DNA from: Occallatibacter savannae
GTDB taxonomy: Bacteria > Acidobacteriota > Terriglobia > Terriglobales > Acidobacteriaceae
Direction: 5' to 3'
DNA length: 64,000 bases
NCBI RefSeq assembly: GCF_003131205.1
Contig: NZ_QFFY01000002.1
Span: forward strand, 1-64,000
A program made the position numbers and the translations under genes. The notes beneath the pieces are model-generated. The model was not told the DNA's origin, searched no databases, and worked only from the letters and a program-made list of their open reading frames with translations. Shown here piece by piece: positions 35,692-46,200 of the stretch. Within the stretch, counting starts at the first letter, position 1. Each line of letters begins with the position of its first letter.

Positions 35692-36127
35692 CGCCTTATG
35701 CGGCTTCCCGAAACACGCTTGATTTTTCGAGGGTGCATTCCCGCTGAGGTACTCTTCCAGTTGAACCGCAGGTCAGGACCAATGACTGGAATTTGCCGCA
35801 TTTACCGAAAATCGCGGGTCTATAAAGCGAGCGGGAAACTAATGGTTTCCGCTCGCGGTGGATTACAGCTCATGATCGGCTAGCGCTTAGAAGTAGGCCG
35901 AAACTGACCTCTTCCTCGTACGGGAAGCATTGTGTGTATTCCCGTATTGTGCGCTATGTAAGGGCAAGGAGGAGTCTTTCAGTCTCTCAGAAGTGATAGA
36001 GGACCGCGTTCATGAGCGATCTCCCTGGCCGCCTGGGCGTCGTACAGTGTGTGTGCGCACTTGACTAAGTGGATGTGATAGGACGAAAATCGGCAACAAT
36101 AATCTACTCAATCATTTCTGGCTAGGG
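35692..36127. other. Gene-free stretch before the methyltransferase gene
   Basis: There is no convincing coding frame. A TATAAAGCGAGCGGGAAAC / GTTTCCGCTCGC inverted pair occurs near 35821-35857 (stem GCGAGCGGAAAC-like, interrupted by a short loop), possibly a terminator-like hairpin. Nothing else is recognised. Confidence 0.35.
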
Positions 36128-38344
36128 ATGGCGTTGGTCAAGTACGCATCATCTCAATCTCGCGCGGTTTCAAGCACATTATTGGAGGTGCTTGAATTAG
36201 TCACGTCTCCGAAGCGGGCTAAGGATGCTATCGATGACAAGGAGCTGTCGGACGGACCACTCTTCCCAGGCGACAAGTTCTTCACTGAGTGGTTTCGTAA
36301 GCGGGGCACAATATATTCGTTCCTATTTAAAAAGAATCTACGGGTAACCAACATCCAGGTCGCGGAATTGATAGCGCTGCTTCGGTCGTACAGATTGGAC
36401 AGCGGACGCGATCTCGCATTCCGTTCGGTCGAGGGGTATAAGGACTTCCTTGTACACGTCGCGCAGAGCCTAAAGGTCGTACTTGCGGAAGGGAATACAA
36501 AGTCCCGGGCTCTGCAGAGCAAATACGGAGACCTGATCTGTGACGCGGCGGTTATCGATGTGATGTATGGATCCTGCGTTGTTTATCTGCCACCCGGAGT
36601 GGTGATCGATCTGAAAGCGGTTTGTTCCCAATCAGGATATATACATTCATGCGGCCGAAATGTGTACATCCGCAATGTCTACAAGGCAGCCAAAAATGAG
36701 TTTTTCGCCAATCTCGAGGGGTACTTGGGCGAGAGGTATGCAGGCAAGCGAGTATTCTTTCGTCCTTACTCGAATGAGGATTTCACTGATTTCGATCGCA
36801 AGCAGAGGGAAAGCCTAAAATTTGGCTTGGATGATGTGAAGCTTTCGGTTCAGAAATATTTCCTCGGGGAGGATCGTATTGCGGACGTGATCGAGGAGAT
36901 GAGATCGGTATTTCAGGGAAGGCTGGAGATTCCGGGTCCAGGTGACTATCATAACGATTTCCGATTGTTGAACGGACTAAGAAGGTCTAGTGACTTTGCC
37001 CATAGGAACGCACTTTTTCTGATCATGGACCACTCCACCAGATTGAACGAGCAGCCACAAGGCAATACTCAGCTAAGGGGTAATCGACATTTCATAATTT
37101 GCTACGATCAGGAGTTCATCAATGAAAATCCTTTCCATCTGTTCGATGAGGACAAGCCGGCGTGGTTCGACCATACTACGCTTCCTCACACACTCGCGGG
37201 AGCGATGATCAATATCTCGAGACCGTTTTGGCCACGAAGATCCGGCCCGTTGTTTGTTTGCGATTGTTTCGTGGGAAGCGGGACGACGCTTTTGGAAGCG
37301 AGTAAATGCGACGACATTATCTGCAGCGGGCTCGACTATGAACCCATCAGCCCTCTTCTGATTGAAGACAATGTCCACTTTTTTTCGTTATCCGTAGAGA
37401 AACTGAGAGAGTATGAAGGGCTCGTCCTAGAAGTAGCAAACTATTTGGTCTCTTCGGACGATTCGCCAGCCTATGCGAGACAGTGGGATTTGTCAGAACC
37501 AGGGATGGCATTCGGAGAGGCCAGGAAGCTCTTTAGTAGATGGCTCGAGAGGAGAACGAAGTCTCCTGAATCGACTCCAGCCCTCGTGAAGTCGCTTCGG
37601 GAAGTGTCTCCATTTGTGCGTCTTCTCTTCTACACGCAGCTAAAGGGCGCGAGGCGCTATGAGGCAGCAATTACGAGCGGTTCGTACACGATCGACAAGG
37701 CGTTGCATCAGGAACTCGGCACACTTCAAGAAGAACTGAAGCAGCTGGTCGGGCTTCGTCAGAGGACTGAAAGCGGGGAATCAGATGGCCGGCGAATGAT
37801 CTTTCAGGGGGCCTATTCGGAGAGCTTATCGATCGCTGAAGCTGCACTGAAGTCCCTTTCAAATCAGCTTCTCAAGCGAGTGAAGAGCAAGAACTGCCTC
37901 AAATGGAGGCCAAGAACGGAGTTCGATCTGATAGTTACTGACCCGCCTTACGGGTTTAATACGACGGAGGATCCAGAGGCTCTCGCCGAGATCTACTGCA
38001 CATTCCTGAGGACAGCCGTGAAATCACTGAAAGACGGGGGACAGCTGGTGTTAGCGTTACCAGATTGGTCTCATACGGGAAGAAGGCTGCCAGCTTTCAT
38101 ACTCAAAGACTTCATCACGCATCAGGTAGTGACGATTGCAGAACAGGAAGGCCGAGAGATCATCACGTCGGCAGAGCAGATTACCAAGACGGTTCCGGTC
38201 GCTCCCTATTACTGGGAGTCAGAAAGAGCTTTGAGGAGAGCAATTCTGCACTTCAGGTTTAGAAAACGACCAGAGTACCGAAGGGATTCTCAAGCGCCTC
38301 CAAGAGAATTGACAAGCGGACCCGGGGGGCTTACGTTACAGTGA
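36128..38344 (+). CDS. Class I SAM-dependent methyltransferase with DPPY motif
   Basis: The product is 738 aa. An N-terminal ~350 residues of unknown type ('GRNVYIRNVYKAAKNEFFAN' and others) precede motif I 'FVCDCFVGSGTTLLEASK' at about residues 376-393 and the acidic 'SGLDYEP'. The catalytic motif 'FDLIVTDPPYGFNTTED' has DPPY at 605-608. About 215 residues separate the two motifs, an unusually long insertion. The layout recalls TRM11/UPF0020-like RNA or DNA amino-methylases; DPPY favours N-methylation. It could be an orphan DNA methyltransferase of the island. The small gene at 38365 follows closely. Confidence 0.75.
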   Translation: MALVKYASSQSRAVSSTLLEVLELVTSPKRAKDAIDDKELSDGPLFPGDKFFTEWFRKRGTIYSFLFKKNLRVTNIQVAELIALLRSYRLDSGRDLAFRSVEGYKDFLVHVAQSLKVVLAEGNTKSRALQSKYGDLICDAAVIDVMYGSCVVYLPPGVVIDLKAVCSQSGYIHSCGRNVYIRNVYKAAKNEFFANLEGYLGERYAGKRVFFRPYSNEDFTDFDRKQRESLKFGLDDVKLSVQKYFLGEDRIADVIEEMRSVFQGRLEIPGPGDYHNDFRLLNGLRRSSDFAHRNALFLIMDHSTRLNEQPQGNTQLRGNRHFIICYDQEFINENPFHLFDEDKPAWFDHTTLPHTLAGAMINISRPFWPRRSGPLFVCDCFVGSGTTLLEASKCDDIICSGLDYEPISPLLIEDNVHFFSLSVEKLREYEGLVLEVANYLVSSDDSPAYARQWDLSEPGMAFGEARKLFSRWLERRTKSPESTPALVKSLREVSPFVRLLFYTQLKGARRYEAAITSGSYTIDKALHQELGTLQEELKQLVGLRQRTESGESDGRRMIFQGAYSESLSIAEAALKSLSNQLLKRVKSKNCLKWRPRTEFDLIVTDPPYGFNTTEDPEALAEIYCTFLRTAVKSLKDGGQLVLALPDWSHTGRRLPAFILKDFITHQVVTIAEQEGREIITSAEQITKTVPVAPYYWESERALRRAILHFRFRKRPEYRRDSQAPPRELTSGPGGLTLQ

Positions 38345-38364
38345 AAATAGGAAGGAGGACTTCC

Positions 38365-38673
38365 ATGTGTCCTGATTCCATTGAGCTAAGGCCGAGGCTC
38401 GCGGACGCTTACAAAGAATGGGATAAGCTAACAGATGAAGAGCGTAGAACGCTGATTCCATTTTTATTGGAGAGCATCAAGGGTTGGCGGGCTTGGGCAG
38501 GCATCGACTCAGCTAGATTGTCTTGGCTCGAAGATCAATTCACAAATGCTGGGGTTCCATTTCGAGGTGGAGTGTATAGGGCCTTTGCGCCTCCCAGTCT
38601 CTGTGGAAAACTCGACGGACGGAACTCGGCACGGCGGCATTCCGCTTCGCCCAGACGGACAGCCGGGTCCTAA
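38365..38673 (+). CDS. Hypothetical protein, 102 aa
   Basis: The start is ATG 38365 after AAGGAGGACTTCC, a very strong ribosome site; the frame opens at 38341, overlapping the methyltransferase stop. The first ~75 residues look natural ('PDSIELRPRLADAYKEWDKL', 'WRAWAGIDSARLSWLEDQF'). The last ~30 ('GRNSARRHSASPRRTAGS') look like out-of-frame sequence, so the gene may be truncated. It is cotranscribed with the methyltransferase. No function is known. Confidence 0.5.
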   Translation: MCPDSIELRPRLADAYKEWDKLTDEERRTLIPFLLESIKGWRAWAGIDSARLSWLEDQFTNAGVPFRGGVYRAFAPPSLCGKLDGRNSARRHSASPRRTAGS

Positions 38674-38956
38674 ATCGTCCAGTAGCCGGGCGGTTTTGCT
38701 GAGTTCGAGATCATCACTTCCGGTTCCGGCTCAAACACCGTGCGAATTGTGCGTACTCCAAATCAGTTAGCGATTTTAGGTTCCATCAGTCCTTCTGCAG
38801 GGATGAGCGCTTCACCGCTTCCCCATACGGGAAGCCGTGAAAGCACGTACTTAAGGCCTCAGGGAGCAGCGCACTTCCGATCAGGGTCCAAGCACATGAT
38901 TGCAAAGGTGTGACGAAAGCCATCGGAGGAGCCATCTTCAAAGCTTCTCAAAATGA

Positions 38957-38985
38957 ACGGCCGGACCTCTCCACTATCCGGCCGT
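38957..38985 (-). terminator. Hairpin terminator downstream of the heme-binding-like gene
   Basis: ACGGCCGGA and TCCGGCCGT form a perfect 9-bp stem with an 11-base loop. On the minus strand it lies 31 bp after the gene at 39016-40230 and is followed by TTCATTTTG. It could also stop plus-strand transcripts. Confidence 0.65.
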
Positions 38986-39015
38986 ATCAAAAAGTAAAGG
39001 TTGAATCACGCAGCT

Positions 39016-40230
39016 TTAGCTGAAGCTCTTCTTCAGAGTCGCCACGGTGATGTGGGGCCAGCCAAGATTGACATACGTGGGCGGCGTCCCTTTGAGCAGG
39101 TGGAGGATCGGGAAGTTCAGGACCACCATCTGCGCATACTGCAACTGGATAAAGCTGTGGCCCGTGTTCTTGTTGTGCGCCTTTTCGATCCAGAACGTCG
39201 CGTACACGATTGCTGTGTCCGCGTTCTCGACAGGCTTCTGTGTACCACCGATGTTCTGAGATTCCCCGGCGAGGAACTGGATGTTTTCGATTCCACCGCC
39301 AAACTGGGGCACATTCACCGTAGTCTTGGGACCGCCTGGCCCAGAGTTGGGATTCGTTAGGAAGGTCAGTGGCGTTTCAGTAGAGATGTTCAAGGAGACG
39401 CCTTCAAACGTGTATCCCTGGTTGACCAGATCCTGAACATCTTTCTGTAGAAGCGTGATGGGATCGTTGACGACGTCTTGAATCGGAACACCATTAATGT
39501 TTGCTGGCAGCGGAGGCTCAGGTGGGTTCGTGTCGAAAGGTGTACGGGTATTTAGCGTGAACGGAGGATTCAGCGGACCAGGAGGGATTGGCCCGATTGG
39601 GATCGTCGTGTCGTACTGAGGAAACGGTGTTGCGGGCACAGTTGGCGCGGTCAACTTCTCAGATGAACCTGCTGCATTGAACACCGCCCCAGGTGCAGTC
39701 GGCTGCACCCCGAATGGGGTGCTGTTGAAGGAGGGAAACAGAGAAAAACTGTACTGGCTGCCGCCCGATTTCAGAACGGGACTGCCCACGAAAGGCGCTG
39801 CCACCCCCTCTACGAGGATAGAATTCCCATGAGGAATCGTACCCATTCTCGCGACCAGTTGCTGGGGCTCTGGTACACTCTCCGGCGGAAAGCTCGTGTT
39901 TGGCTGAGTAATCCAAATTCCGGGCTCGATATGGAGCGCCCCGTCTTTCCCGGCGTCCGCGATCTGTTGCAGGTAGGTCAGCCCAAACAGTTCGATATCG
40001 TCTTGGCCGAATCCACGGTTCGGAATCGGTGAGCCAATCGCTTCGAATTTCAGCGTCTCGCGGGTTTGATTTAGTTGCAGGTAAAGATCGGTGTTATCGT
40101 GGAAGTCGGGACGTGCGATCAGGTTGAATCCATGTCCCTTCCAGTTCCCCACCAGTTCACCCAACAATCCAAGCTGCTTCAGGACAGTCCCACTGTCCGG
40201 GGCTATACGTGTGCTTGATATGCGTGCCAT
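39016..40230 (-). CDS. Heme-binding (nitrobindin-like) protein, 404 aa
   Basis: The start is ATG 40230 after AAAGGAGTGCCT; the frame is open to 40278. The N-terminal segment 'LGLLGELVGNWKGHGFNLIA', 'RPDFHDNTDLYLQLNQTRET' and 'GFGQDDIELFGLTYLQQIAD', then 'GALHIEPGIWITQPNTS', follows the nitrobindin/FABP-like barrel (G-x-W-x-G start, His in the HIEPG strand) as found in proteins annotated as heme-binding. A Pro-rich middle and a beta-rich C-terminus follow ('YATFWIEKAHNKNTGHSFIQ'). There is no signal peptide. Binding of heme is from recollection of the family, not shown here. Confidence 0.65.
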   Translation of the reverse strand: MARISSTRIAPDSGTVLKQLGLLGELVGNWKGHGFNLIARPDFHDNTDLYLQLNQTRETLKFEAIGSPIPNRGFGQDDIELFGLTYLQQIADAGKDGALHIEPGIWITQPNTSFPPESVPEPQQLVARMGTIPHGNSILVEGVAAPFVGSPVLKSGGSQYSFSLFPSFNSTPFGVQPTAPGAVFNAAGSSEKLTAPTVPATPFPQYDTTIPIGPIPPGPLNPPFTLNTRTPFDTNPPEPPLPANINGVPIQDVVNDPITLLQKDVQDLVNQGYTFEGVSLNISTETPLTFLTNPNSGPGGPKTTVNVPQFGGGIENIQFLAGESQNIGGTQKPVENADTAIVYATFWIEKAHNKNTGHSFIQLQYAQMVVLNFPILHLLKGTPPTYVNLGWPHITVATLKKSFS

Positions 40231-40496
40231 AGGCACTCCTTTCCCATCGCAGGTTTTGAGTGAGGTTTGTCCGGGCACTCGTCGCGACGCGTGTATTGAC
40301 CCGACTACTCCTGAGCGATGGCGACCGAACTTGAATAGCTAGTGATATGAACCACAAGAGCGTTTCCAGAAAATCTGTGGAAGCATCCCTTGAGTCGCCG
40401 GGGGTCATCGCATCGTTAGTAGCTGCGCGTGCCAGAGGTCGAACCTGCTAGATCTGACTGGCGACATCGCCAATAGCTGCGCGAAGGAACACGTAG

Positions 40497-40727
40497 ATGT
40501 ATATTGTCCCCAAAAAGCTGAATCCGGAGGAGTTGGAAGTCGTTCGTATACTTCGTTTAGAGAATAGCAATCGTCAGTTAGACAGGCTGAGTGATTTTCA
40601 GTTGTATCAGCTGTGGCAGATCGGCGAGGTTGATCTTCAAAAGCTTCGCATACCTCAAGCTGGAGAGTTGTGTCCTGACTGTCTCACTCGATACTCGGCT
40701 CGGGGTGGCTGTTTCTGTAGACGGTGA
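40497..40727 (+). CDS. Small protein with C-terminal cysteine cluster, 76 aa
   Basis: ATG 40497 follows CGAAGGAACACGTAG. The product reads MYIVPKKLNPEELEVVRILR, is helical in the middle ('SDFQLYQLWQIGEVDLQKL') and ends 'ELCPDCLTRYSARGGCFCRR'. C-x2-C plus C-x-C would form a small zinc knuckle. No family is recognised. It is divergent from the heme-binding-like gene. Confidence 0.5.
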   Translation: MYIVPKKLNPEELEVVRILRLENSNRQLDRLSDFQLYQLWQIGEVDLQKLRIPQAGELCPDCLTRYSARGGCFCRR

Positions 40728-41646
40728 CACAGAACTCTTGTGAAGATCACTTTTTCGGGTTTTCACGCTTAGTCGAAGTGGACTGTCATCGGTCCTTCAA
40801 ACCAACGACGACAGGGTCCCGAACGGCGATGCTCTGGCTAAACGACAAACTCAGAATAGCCCTCCAGCCGATCCTTTTTGTGAGGCTTAGGTGGCGGTTT
40901 CTTTGCTTTTTCCGGGCTTTTGTCGGACCGATTTAAGGCGGGACTGGACCCTGATCGCGGCCTTCCCAGACTGGCTCGCCACGCCAGCTATCACTCGCTC
41001 GAAGATCAAGCGGATGAATCGATGAGTCTGCGTTCGCCCTCGGCAATCACGACGCTGGCCTGGTCGCGTTGTGTCACGTTCGATAGGTGATTGCTTTCGG
41101 AAAAGGTAAGATTCATCACGACCTCTTCCCCCGTACGGAAGGGTCGTGAGCAGGTAGCTATCGCAGGATAGAGCCTTTGCGGTTGCTTGACTCGAAACGG
41201 TGGGCTTTTCACCTGCGAATATATCTTTCAGCTATCGAGATTCCGTCCCGTTAAAACGTACACAGATGCCATCCCTGAAAGCCGGGAATCCAGAGATATG
41301 CGCCATTCACTGGCGAATTGGAGCCGTTCGATGGAGAGTGTCGATTATCGAGAACAACACCGAATTTGATTGCGAGTCTAATGAGTATTTCAACTTACTG
41401 CCGGCTTCCAGAAGTCCAGAAGTAGATAGCGCGGCGGACGAATCCATTCGGAACGCCTGCTTCCAACTGCGGCGTGCGACTGGAATGCCAGCTGAACTCG
41501 TTAGGGGCGATCGATTGCAAAGAAATGCGAAGGTGCAGCACATTGGGTCAACGGGACGTTGAATTGCTCAGTTTGCTTATTGAGACATTTGGAAAAAATC
41601 TCAATTAGCCGATGAGACAAAACGTGCATTCCGGCTTGGACCGATC
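40728..41646. other. Gene-free stretch
   Basis: No credible coding frame is seen on either strand. No hairpin with T-run is seen. Confidence 0.35.
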
Positions 41647-41895
41647 TTAACCAACTCCCTTCATTTCGTCATTTCTTGGAAATTTCGGGATAGGGAATCG
41701 CGTAAACGATACGAAATTCGACGGCGTTCCCGCTTTCCCGTTGGCCGGATTAGAAAGATCGTTCACAGTCTGAGGCACAATGCGCTGGAAACGCAAACGG
41801 GGCGAGGTTTGGTTTCCGACATTCACAAATCGATCCTCCCTTAATTCGCAGTCGAAGCCGTACTCAGTGGCAGTACGATGCGACCAAAGCGGAGC
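41647..41895 (-). pseudogene. Possible C-terminal gene remnant
   Basis: The minus-strand frame is open for 82 codons without an ATG near its beginning. It reads 'TATEYGFDCELREDRFVNVG', 'NQTSPRLRFQRIVPQTVNDL' and 'FTRFPIPKFPRNDEMKGVG', ending at TAA. The composition is protein-like and unlike the surrounding sequence. An in-frame stop bounds it upstream, so it may be the tail of a decayed gene. No family is identified. Confidence 0.3.
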
Positions 41896-42041
41896 TTAGA
41901 TACTCCGCTTTGCGCATCGATCGGATTCGGTGTGTCTTCACTTCCTGCAACGAAACCATCGAGAACCGACCGGACAAATTCGAACGAAGGCGCACGCCTT
42001 CGGATAATCGTTAACCTGGGTGGCTTCGGGTTTGCGCGGGT

Positions 42042-43190
42042 TTATGTCACCATCCTGCGGCCCTCCCCCTGGCCAATTCTAATTTTCGTGCGGGCATCAT
42101 CGAGGGTGAGTCCGACCAGGTCGATCTTTCGCACATCGCAGGTTCCAAGGAGGGCCTCATCCGCGAGTCGAAGGGTATTATCGCTCCGGACAAATGGAGG
42201 TTCACCGCGTTCCGACAGGGGATCGTAGCCCAAGACGGCCGTACCGACAGCATCAGTATTTACTGCGTTGCGACCGACGATGATTATGCCCGGATGAACT
42301 TGCTGTATGCCGGGAATCCATGGGCCTTCGCCTCCGCTCAAGGTATCGACACCATCCACTATCGCCAGATCGATTGGCCGGACCTGGAGAAGATCGACCA
42401 CAATCCGCGGCACCCGAAATCCCGGATCGCGAGGCGAGTTGGGATCCAGTTCGGCATCGACGCCGGCAGGCACGGGGATGATCCCGTTGTGCAGTACGTC
42501 GGCACGCTCTTTTCTTGGCTGCTCGTTCCCGTCCCGGCCGCAGTCCCCACCATACAGCGAACAGGGCGTTATGCCGAAGTTGTTCTTCATGCTCATGGTT
42601 ACACCGGCGAGCCAATGTTGTTTGAGCTTGGCCATAGAGACATAAACATCGCATTGAAACAGGGCCGGACTTAAATGATAAGCAGGATACACGAGCGGAT
42701 TACATGGCTTGCGACGCACGTAATGTTTATGATTGCCGAGGTTTTGAATGTTCTCCCATATTATGGGGACGCCTTTGTGGTGTATCTGATCGGTTCTGAG
42801 GTGGTAGCGAGCCCAGAGCGAGTGTTCCTGACTGGCAGGGAAAAAGCTCTCAAGTATGCGGATGCGACGTGCTCCTGCCTTGACGAGGAGAGAGATCGTA
42901 GCTCGCACACTTTGTGGATTCGTTCTGAAGACTTCCCCACCCGGAACTGCGGACGGCCAGACACGCGGATCGCCCGCGAGGTTGACTTTTACAGCAACAG
43001 TCTTCCCGTGCACCAACTTTTTTACGTCGCCAATAGAATCGAGGGCCGTTCCTAGCTGTTGTTCGAACTGACCGTAATCACTGCACGAAACCAAAGCTAC
43101 TCGGTCATTCACTGACCGTTTCAGCTTCGGGGGGCACAGCTCAGACAGCATGCGCGCAGTGGTGAGGGAAATCATCACACGTCGGTTCAT
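42042..43190 (-). CDS. DUF362 domain protein
   Basis: The product is 382 aa. DUF362 features: 'HGKTVAVKVNLAGDPRVWPS', 'TNPQSVRATISLLVKAGARR', 'DVYVSMAKLKQHWLAGVTMS', 'MKNNFGITP', 'RPIDLAIVDGVDTLSGGEGP' and 'IIIVGRNAVNTDAVGTAVLG'. No ferredoxin-like Cys cluster is present, although many relatives have one. A hydrophobic Tat-like leader is absent, but the first residues 'MNRRVMISLTTARMLSE' contain Arg-Arg and may be a remnant export signal. It lies 49 bp after the 1793-aa gene and may belong to that operon. Confidence 0.85.
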   Translation of the reverse strand: MNRRVMISLTTARMLSELCPPKLKRSVNDRVALVSCSDYGQFEQQLGTALDSIGDVKKLVHGKTVAVKVNLAGDPRVWPSAVPGGEVFRTNPQSVRATISLLVKAGARRIRILESFFPASQEHSLWARYHLRTDQIHHKGVPIIWENIQNLGNHKHYVRRKPCNPLVYPAYHLSPALFQCDVYVSMAKLKQHWLAGVTMSMKNNFGITPCSLYGGDCGRDGNEQPRKERADVLHNGIIPVPAGVDAELDPNSPRDPGFRVPRIVVDLLQVRPIDLAIVDGVDTLSGGEGPWIPGIQQVHPGIIIVGRNAVNTDAVGTAVLGYDPLSERGEPPFVRSDNTLRLADEALLGTCDVRKIDLVGLTLDDARTKIRIGQGEGRRMVT

Positions 43191-43239
43191 ATCCGGATCG
43201 GCCTCACTTCTTTGGCTTAGCGCTCCAGTTGCTTGCTGA

Positions 43240-46200
43240 CTACTTAAGCAGCATCTTCACCGAGAAACGAATTCCCGACTGTACAAGCAGGCTGGCGTCG
43301 ACACCTCCACTTTCGGTCTTCCCCCTGGCTTGCGCGGGACTAACGGGTTCATTCGGATAGGTGGCAGGCAGCCGCATATCGCGTTCCTCCACAATGACGT
43401 AATACTTGCCCAACCTGGAGTCAAAGCGCTCAAGATCCATTTTTTTGCACCACACTGCCTGGTATCTGCCAGGTCCGTGTTGGGTGTACTGGATTTCGCT
43501 TTCCTTAAACGCCTGCTCGTATTCCAGTATCCGAGTCGGCACACCAACCAGACATTTTTCTTCGCGAACGATGCGGGCAACCATTTGGCTCACAGGAAAG
43601 CTTTCCTCTGCATCTTCTAATAGCCCACGGGGTTTGTCCCGGAGCGTTTTGTCCAGCTCGGACTGACTAGGTGCGGTTGCCAGTCCCTCAATTTGAACCG
43701 TAACCGTGCGACCGGATCTCTGAACTTCTACTGTTCGGCGAGGCAGCAGTTGAGTCCACTGCACCACCGGGTAGGAGACCCGTAGCGGCTCTTCCGCATG
43801 GGGCTGGTATCGAACCAAACCAAGCCGGACAAAAGGTTCGGCTTCAAAAGGATGTTCGATGGCCGTGTCGACGTACCACTGCTCCTCCGAAATATCGAAT
43901 TTCGGTCGGTAAGTCAGCAATGAAACGGCGAGGGTTTGGATAACAGCGTCGTTTTGGGACGGTCTCGATTTGGGCGATGGATGGCTGTCCTCGTCAGCGC
44001 GAATCGGCATGAGCACATTGGAAATTTTTTCAGGTATAAATCCGGTCTCGGATGGCTGATAGAGATCGAGAAAAGCTTCCGGAGGTATGAGCGAAGGCGT
44101 CGTGCGCGTGTTTGTGGGTCGAGCTTCGTCTTCCAAGTGCTCGGCTGGAAGGCGCGTCGGATCTCCTCCCCAACGGGTGATAAATTTTCCTCCGGGGCCT
44201 AAGTCTTCATCGCGAAAGTCCTCTACCTTGAGCCACCTTCGATCGCTTCCGGCTCCAGACCTGTCTTGGGGCGGCGTTTTCAACCAGATATAGTTCCGTT
44301 CTAAATCTTCTTTAGCGTGGTCGAAGATTTGCGGCGGCCAGAGAACGATGCCCAGACGTTCATCCTCGCCCGAAGAGAACCAAGGCCGGGATATCGGGAT
44401 ACGAATAATGACCGTTCTGCTAAGCCGGTTGCCGGCCTTCACCGGCTTTTTCCCGCGAGGTGCGCAGGGATGCTCTTTGGGCTCCTGTGACAACCGGAAA
44501 AGCGGAAAGGGGGTGCGGGTCGCCGGCTCGGCCGGACGCACGCTTGAAGGGAGCCACACTGGGACGGAGTCCTTGCTGCTGAGGCTTCCCTGCTCCGGGG
44601 TGAGCGGTTTGCCCTGGTGCAGCCATTTGCCATTGTGCGCATCGGGGTCTGCCGTGCGCATGCGATCGCGGTGGCGCGCATAGGCTTTGACAGATAGGAG
44701 CAGTTGACGGGCGAGGCCATCGGTGAACTGAAAAGTGTATTTGCCCGTTCCTACCCAGGCCGCTCCACTTGGCTCACTACTCGACTGGAATCGTGCACTC
44801 AGGCTGAGCTCGGAGCTCATGCCTTGATCCTTCTCGAAGCGCTCGCGATCGAGCACGGGAATATCATCGAGGCGATACAGGGCAACACCTTCGGTTTTGC
44901 AAAGGGTTACTTCACCACTGGCGTCCACATGAAAGCCGTACACTCTTGAGGGCGACAGGGCATTGCCGTGAATATCCTTGGGCCACAAGCCATGCCTGCG
45001 CTGCAACAGACTACGCCCGCGACGAACGTCATCCAGCCGGTCGGAGGTCGGGGACGCCATGGCTGCCGTCAACTCGAGCGACGAAGTCGTGGACCAGTCG
45101 AAATCCACCTTGCCCTGAGGAGTCCACGGATACGTGTTCGCGGTGACTCCCGGCGTGCGCTTGAGACATACCTCCATGCCAGGACCTTCGTCCAAAAGGC
45201 GCGGCTGGAGGAAGGGCCGATCGGTCGCGTGGCTAGCACGCAGCGTACGGACCGCAGCGATCTCGTCGAGCGGATATTGAGTGAGAAAATCAAATAAAGC
45301 CGTTCCCAGAGCCTGACGGACCTTAGGTCCCGGGATGGTAAGGCCAGCCGGGCCAATGGCAGCCTGCTTCCAATCGGCAGCCTCGTCAGCCTGGTTTAGG
45401 AAGACCTTCGCAAGATTGGCGACCACTGCATCGTGCATAGACGGCAACAAACTTTGCACTCCAGCGAGAAATGCGGATTTCAAATCGGCGCCCGCTTGGC
45501 AAGCAGAATCGCTAGCTGCTCCGGCCTGAAGGCATAAAGCCGACAGCGATTCAAGCAGCGCCAAACGGTTCGCGAGTGTCTCCTTAGAAGGAATGCACCA
45601 GACGTCTATTTCGAAGTCATCCCCGGGCGCAAGCAACACTAACGCCTCAACAGCCCCGGGGACGTGTCCCGCGCCCGAAGGCCGGTGCGCGTGGTACTGG
45701 GTATCGCCCGGCACACTGACGATCTCCTCCAGAAGGGGTGTTCTAGTGCGAGGCTTGTCTTGCGTGGTCCGCGCCACTGTGAGCAGCAGCGGCCGCGTGT
45801 CTGGAAAACGATAGCCACCAGCCAGGGCATCGATGACGCGCTCGCGGCCCTTCAGGTAGGTATCGGTGCCGGCAAACCGAACGCCGATAACAAATGCGCA
45901 AGCCGCGGGATCGGGATAGTAACTGACATAATCACGATTGCCGCGGTTTGGCTTAGCGTGAGGTGCGAAGGAGTAAAGCATGTCTCCCGCTTCCGCCGCG
46001 TCGCCCAGGGCGCTGGCAGCGGTATGCCGGCCGGCGGGATAGGGATACCCGTTGATGCCGGTGATGTGATCAGTAACAATCATGGGGAATCCGCCACGGA
46101 GCGGATCGCGGCGAACACCCGAGGGCCCGAAATGCGATGCGCTTAAACCCTCCGGCGGATATGCTCCGTGGAATTGATCGAACACGCCGTGCATGGCCGC

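Noticed and set aside
41200..41562. 120-codon plus-strand frame
   Set aside because: No ribosome site and no coherent protein character; it overlaps other open frames of similar quality.
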